DNA from: Geosiphon pyriformis
Lineage: Eukaryota > Glomeromycota > Glomeromycetes > Archaeosporales > Geosiphonaceae
Length of the DNA: 64,000 nt
Assembly: GCA_016748015.1 (NCBI GenBank)
Contig: JAAOMT010000586.1
Location: forward strand, 914,534 to 978,533
Direction of reading: 5' to 3'
The notes beneath the pieces are model-generated. The model was not told the origin of the DNA. It made no database searches and saw only the letters and a list, made by a program, of their open reading frames with translations. Position 1 is the first letter of the stretch. Every line of letters starts with the position of its first letter. Position numbers and translations under genes: made by a program. This document shows, piece by piece, positions 60,935 to 64,000 of the stretch.

Positions 60935-62795
60935 ATGAGTGGTTTTAGTGCTAAGAGAAGGTTTGCCAGAGTCTCGACCACTGGTTCAGTTGGTGGTGGT
61001 TCAACTCAAAAAATCAAAGTCTTTCAGTAGTATTAAACTTTCAAGTGTGGATAAGAATCTCAAAGATGATGGGCCTGTTAGTGTGGATGGGCAATTTGCT
61101 AGCATGGTTATAGATGGAAAAGCCTCTGATGGTAGAGCCGCTTCTGACTCCCAAATGAATACACCCAATATGAAGTGTTTCAATACTGGTGCGGCTATTG
61201 GTTCCCCTATCGGCTCTATTAATTATGACATAGATGATGAGAAGGAAGGTTCTCTTCCTCCCCATTTGTCTTTCTCTTTAGAAAAGGTGTGGGTGGACTT
61301 CAAAATTGTTAAGTCTCAAGTGAAAGTTGCTGTGAAGAAATTATTTGCTTTGGACATCAATTTATCTGATGTGGAGAGGAAATTGGCGACAGCCAAGACT
61401 CAGGTTATTAGAAAATTGTTTTTGACAATCAATGGTTTTGGAAGGGCCACTACCTTCTCAAAATTTAAAGAGATCATCCGATTGACATTTACTTCATCAA
61501 AAAGCATAGAAAAGACCACATTATTGGCCAGAAAAAATAACATTATTGTAAACAGCGATCTTAAAAGACAGGAAATTTGCTTAGATTAGGCCATAGTAAT
61601 CAAGAAAATTCCCATAAATATGCCAAAGGAAATGATTGTTGCCGTAGTATCCGAGTTTGGAGAAATCAAGTTGATCAAAATCCAATTAATTGGTTTATGG
61701 CAAAAGGCTGTAGTGGAATTTGCTGAACTGAAATAGGCTGTGTCTCTGGCTAATAAGTGGTCCTTCCTGATTGGTAAAGACTCGGTTTGTGTGGCTATGG
61801 CGGTGAGTGATCGTGAAACTTGGGCATCTAGAGATCAGTTCAGAGTGCTTTTGTTTACTTTGCTGATGGGAACTACTGCTCATAATCTTGGGGATCTTCT
61901 TGAAAGGGCTGGTGAAAAAACTTGTGTCATAAATTGGTTATTAGAGACTGATAATAGAGTTCACTGTGCTGTTGTTTGTTTTGATTCTGATGAGGTTTTG
62001 GAGTCAGCTTTTTGCACAGAGCCAATCTTTGGTGGTGTGAAACTCTTATAGGCTAGGCTGAATTTGGTTTGCTGTGAATGGTGTGGGAAGTTTGGTTATT
62101 CTGCCTTGGAATGTGATGCTGAGGTTGTGTCAGCTCTCAAATCTTTAAAGTTTTTTATAAGGCTTGCCAACCTAGATACTCGTCTCCAGTTGGCCAAATT
62201 GTATGCAAAAAAAAATGTACCAATCTCTTGTCCTGTTGCATTTGGTGGCAAATTTTGGGCTCAAGTGGTCTCAGTTGCTTTAGTCTCTCATGGTTTTCGT
62301 GCTGGTTCTGGTTTTAGTTCCTCGTCTTCCGGTGCTTTAAGTTTGGGTGGGGCACCTCCTCTTTTACCTGTGGTCAATTCTCCTTTGAGTGCTCGCTTAG
62401 TGCTTCTGGAACGCTCTGTGGAGCTTTTGTCTGAACAAATTTCGAACATTCTTTCTCGTCTTGACAATATTGGTTTAGCACTCTTGGTGTCGTCCTCTCA
62501 AATGGCTCTTTCTGTGGTTGTTTCTCAGTTCCCAATCTCTGTTCTTCTTGTGGTTGTGAACTCCGACTTGGATTTTAACATGGCAGTTGATGATCTTTTT
62601 GTCCAGCCTACTTTTTTCTCTCTGGGTGTTACCGATTTGCTCTTAGGTCTGAGTAGTTCCAAAGTTCTGACTTCCAAAGTTGGTGGTCTGGAATCGAAGT
62701 TGGTTGCCTTCGACATCTTTGTTGGTTCAATTTTGGCTAAGTTGGATCAGTTGTGTGCTGACTCAGGTTCTTCGGTTATCTTTTCATCACAATGA
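60935..62795 (+). pseudogene. LINE ORF1 (Gag-like, CCHC-type), broken
   Basis: ATG 60935 opens MSGFSAKRRFARVSTTGSVG, and a one-base shift near 61010 leads into the main frame, which runs to TGA 62793-62795. In-frame TAG codons lie at 61587, 61734 and 62049. Blocks include PPHLSFSLEKVWVD, VIRKLFLTINGFG, an RRM-like stretch (IKKIPINMPKEMIVAVVSEFGEI), WASRDQFRVLLF and a cysteine knuckle CCEWCGKFGYSALECD (CX2C-X4-H position read as Tyr). A Ser/Leu-rich tail with a helical ERSVELLSEQISNIL block follows. ORF1 proteins of this clade bind RNA. The frame is intact enough to suggest recent activity of the family. Confidence 0.75.
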
Positions 62796-64000
62796 CCAGT
62801 TTTATTTGGAAAATTGCCACGTGTAATATTAGGGGAATGAACAATCCTGCAAAACAGGAAGACATTTTTCACTGGCATAAGGAATCTGGTAGTTTGATCT
62901 CGATTGTTACAAAAACCAAGTTGTGTTCCAGTTTACAACCATAGATCATGAAAAGGTTTGAGGATGTTCAGGTTTTTATGTCTGGTCTGGATGTTGGGTT
63001 TTGTGGGGCTGGTGTGGTCATTTTTGTGAACAATTCTTTGGCTCGTCATGTTTCCAAAGTCGAGGAGATGAAGGGCAGAGTTTTTTCAATTTGTCTTTTG
63101 TTCAAAAACAAGCTTTCTGTGTCTATTATTGGGCTTTATGCCTGTGCGTCTGGTGGTGACCGTTTTGCTCAGGCTTCTGTTATTAATTTATTTATTGCTG
63201 ATACTGTTAACAAAAGTTCTTTTGTTGTTTTGGGTGGGGACTTTAATAAAGACAATTCAGTCAAGGGGGTGAGTCTTAGAAAATGTTTAGGTTTGGGTCT
63301 AGTTAATGTTTTTGGTGGCCACTCTCTAGCTAGGATTTCTACTTGGAGCAATTCAAGAAGTGTTAGCAAGATTTTGGACTACATTCTAATTAGTGACTCT
63401 TTGATTTCAGCTGTTGTGAATTGTGATGTTAGTTCTGTCTTGGAATTTTTTGACATGGATTACTTGGCTGTCTCAATGTCTATTGGGCTGGGTGGTCTTT
63501 TGGATGCTCATTTGAACAGCATTCACAAGTACGCTAATAAGGATTGCTGGAAGTTTAAGATTAAAAATGCTGATGAGAAAAAGTGGGTGCATTTTAAAAA
63601 ACTTTCTGAGTGTGCACTTTTGGATTCTCTAAATAGGTTCAAGACGGCTGAGAATGGTGGCAACTTGGATGAAATGTGGGGAGTGCTAGCTGAAGCCATG
63701 ACTGCTTCTGCTGAAAAAAATTTTTCAAGATATTGGTATAATGAATTTGATTGTACTAAGAATAGACTTTCTTTTAAGTTTTCTAGATTAGAGCTGTTGG
63801 TTACTAAATTATTAAAAGTGTTGAGACTGGATGATATGTTGGGCTTTAATTGTCTGGCTAACACTTGGTTCAAAGTTGACCCTTCCGAAGCTTTCAAAGT
63901 TCTTGGTATGGTCAGGGATAGTGTGGATTCTGCTGGCTTGATAAGTCATCTTTCAAAGGTTAGAAAGCAATATAGAAAGTCCAAATATTATGAATCTGAA
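62792..64000 (+). pseudogene. LINE ORF2, APE endonuclease part (continues off window)
   Basis: The ATG at 62792 overlaps the ORF1 stop. The frame is open to the window end except for one TAG at 62942 (Trp/Gln expected). Endonuclease blocks are IATCNIRGMNN (Asn present), IVTKTKL (catalytic Glu of TETKL changed to Lys), VVLGGDFNKD (Asp and Asn present), KILDYILIS and FFDMDYLAVSM (the D-H His changed to Tyr). A family-specific helical region follows (KFKIKNADEKKW, FSRYWYNEFDCTKNRLS). Reverse transcriptase should lie beyond 64000. It is the freshest mobile element in the window. Confidence 0.8.

Overview
The window looks like nuclear DNA of a filamentous fungus, most likely an arbuscular mycorrhizal fungus (Glomeromycotina, Rhizophagus-like). 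This is inference. It rests on the strong AT bias, the many short GT-AG introns (mostly 60-120 nt, a few longer), the fungal gene set, and Ty3/gypsy and LINE proteins that read like the expanded Rhizophagus families. No database search was run.

Layout. (1) 1-22060 is a nest of three decayed Ty3/gypsy LTR retrotransposons. Copy B (minus, 6972-12039 plus a probable remnant at 21857-22060) is the oldest. Copy A (minus, 1-6971, cut by the window edge) sits in B's integrase. Copy C (plus, 12040-21856, both LTRs present) sits in B's gag. All three carry a dUTPase and a cysteine-rich segment between protease and reverse transcriptase. Copy C has an extra ORF after integrase. (2) 23155-33251 is a gene island: farnesyltransferase beta subunit (+), CTD kinase gamma subunit CTK3-like (-), Ca2+-regulated mitochondrial carrier SAL1-like (+) and PRMT3-like arginine methyltransferase (-). 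(3) 33252-38640 is very AT-rich and holds a broken DDE-transposase-like gene. (4) 38741-51394 is a second gene island: cytochrome c oxidase subunit 5/IV (+), TTC27/EMW1-like TPR protein (-), a basic protein with two Sfi1-like repeats (-), SF3A2/Prp11 (+), a neutral-sphingomyelinase-like EEP phosphodiesterase (-), UBC13-type E2 (+) and LAS1 (-). (5) 51690-64000 is LINE territory: a heavily decayed minus-strand LINE, the 3' part of a plus-strand LINE, and the 5' half of a much fresher plus-strand LINE running off the window.

The host genes are housekeeping functions (prenylation, transcription, splicing, ribosome biogenesis, respiration, ubiquitin signalling) arranged as close divergent or convergent pairs, not an operon or cluster. 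Exon models were built by hand from splice sites, frame closure and conserved motifs. Coding sums are multiples of three for every spliced model.

The most unusual material is in the gypsy family: an env-position ORF, embedded dUTPase, two zinc-binding-like modules, and decay almost entirely by C-to-T/G-to-A transitions.
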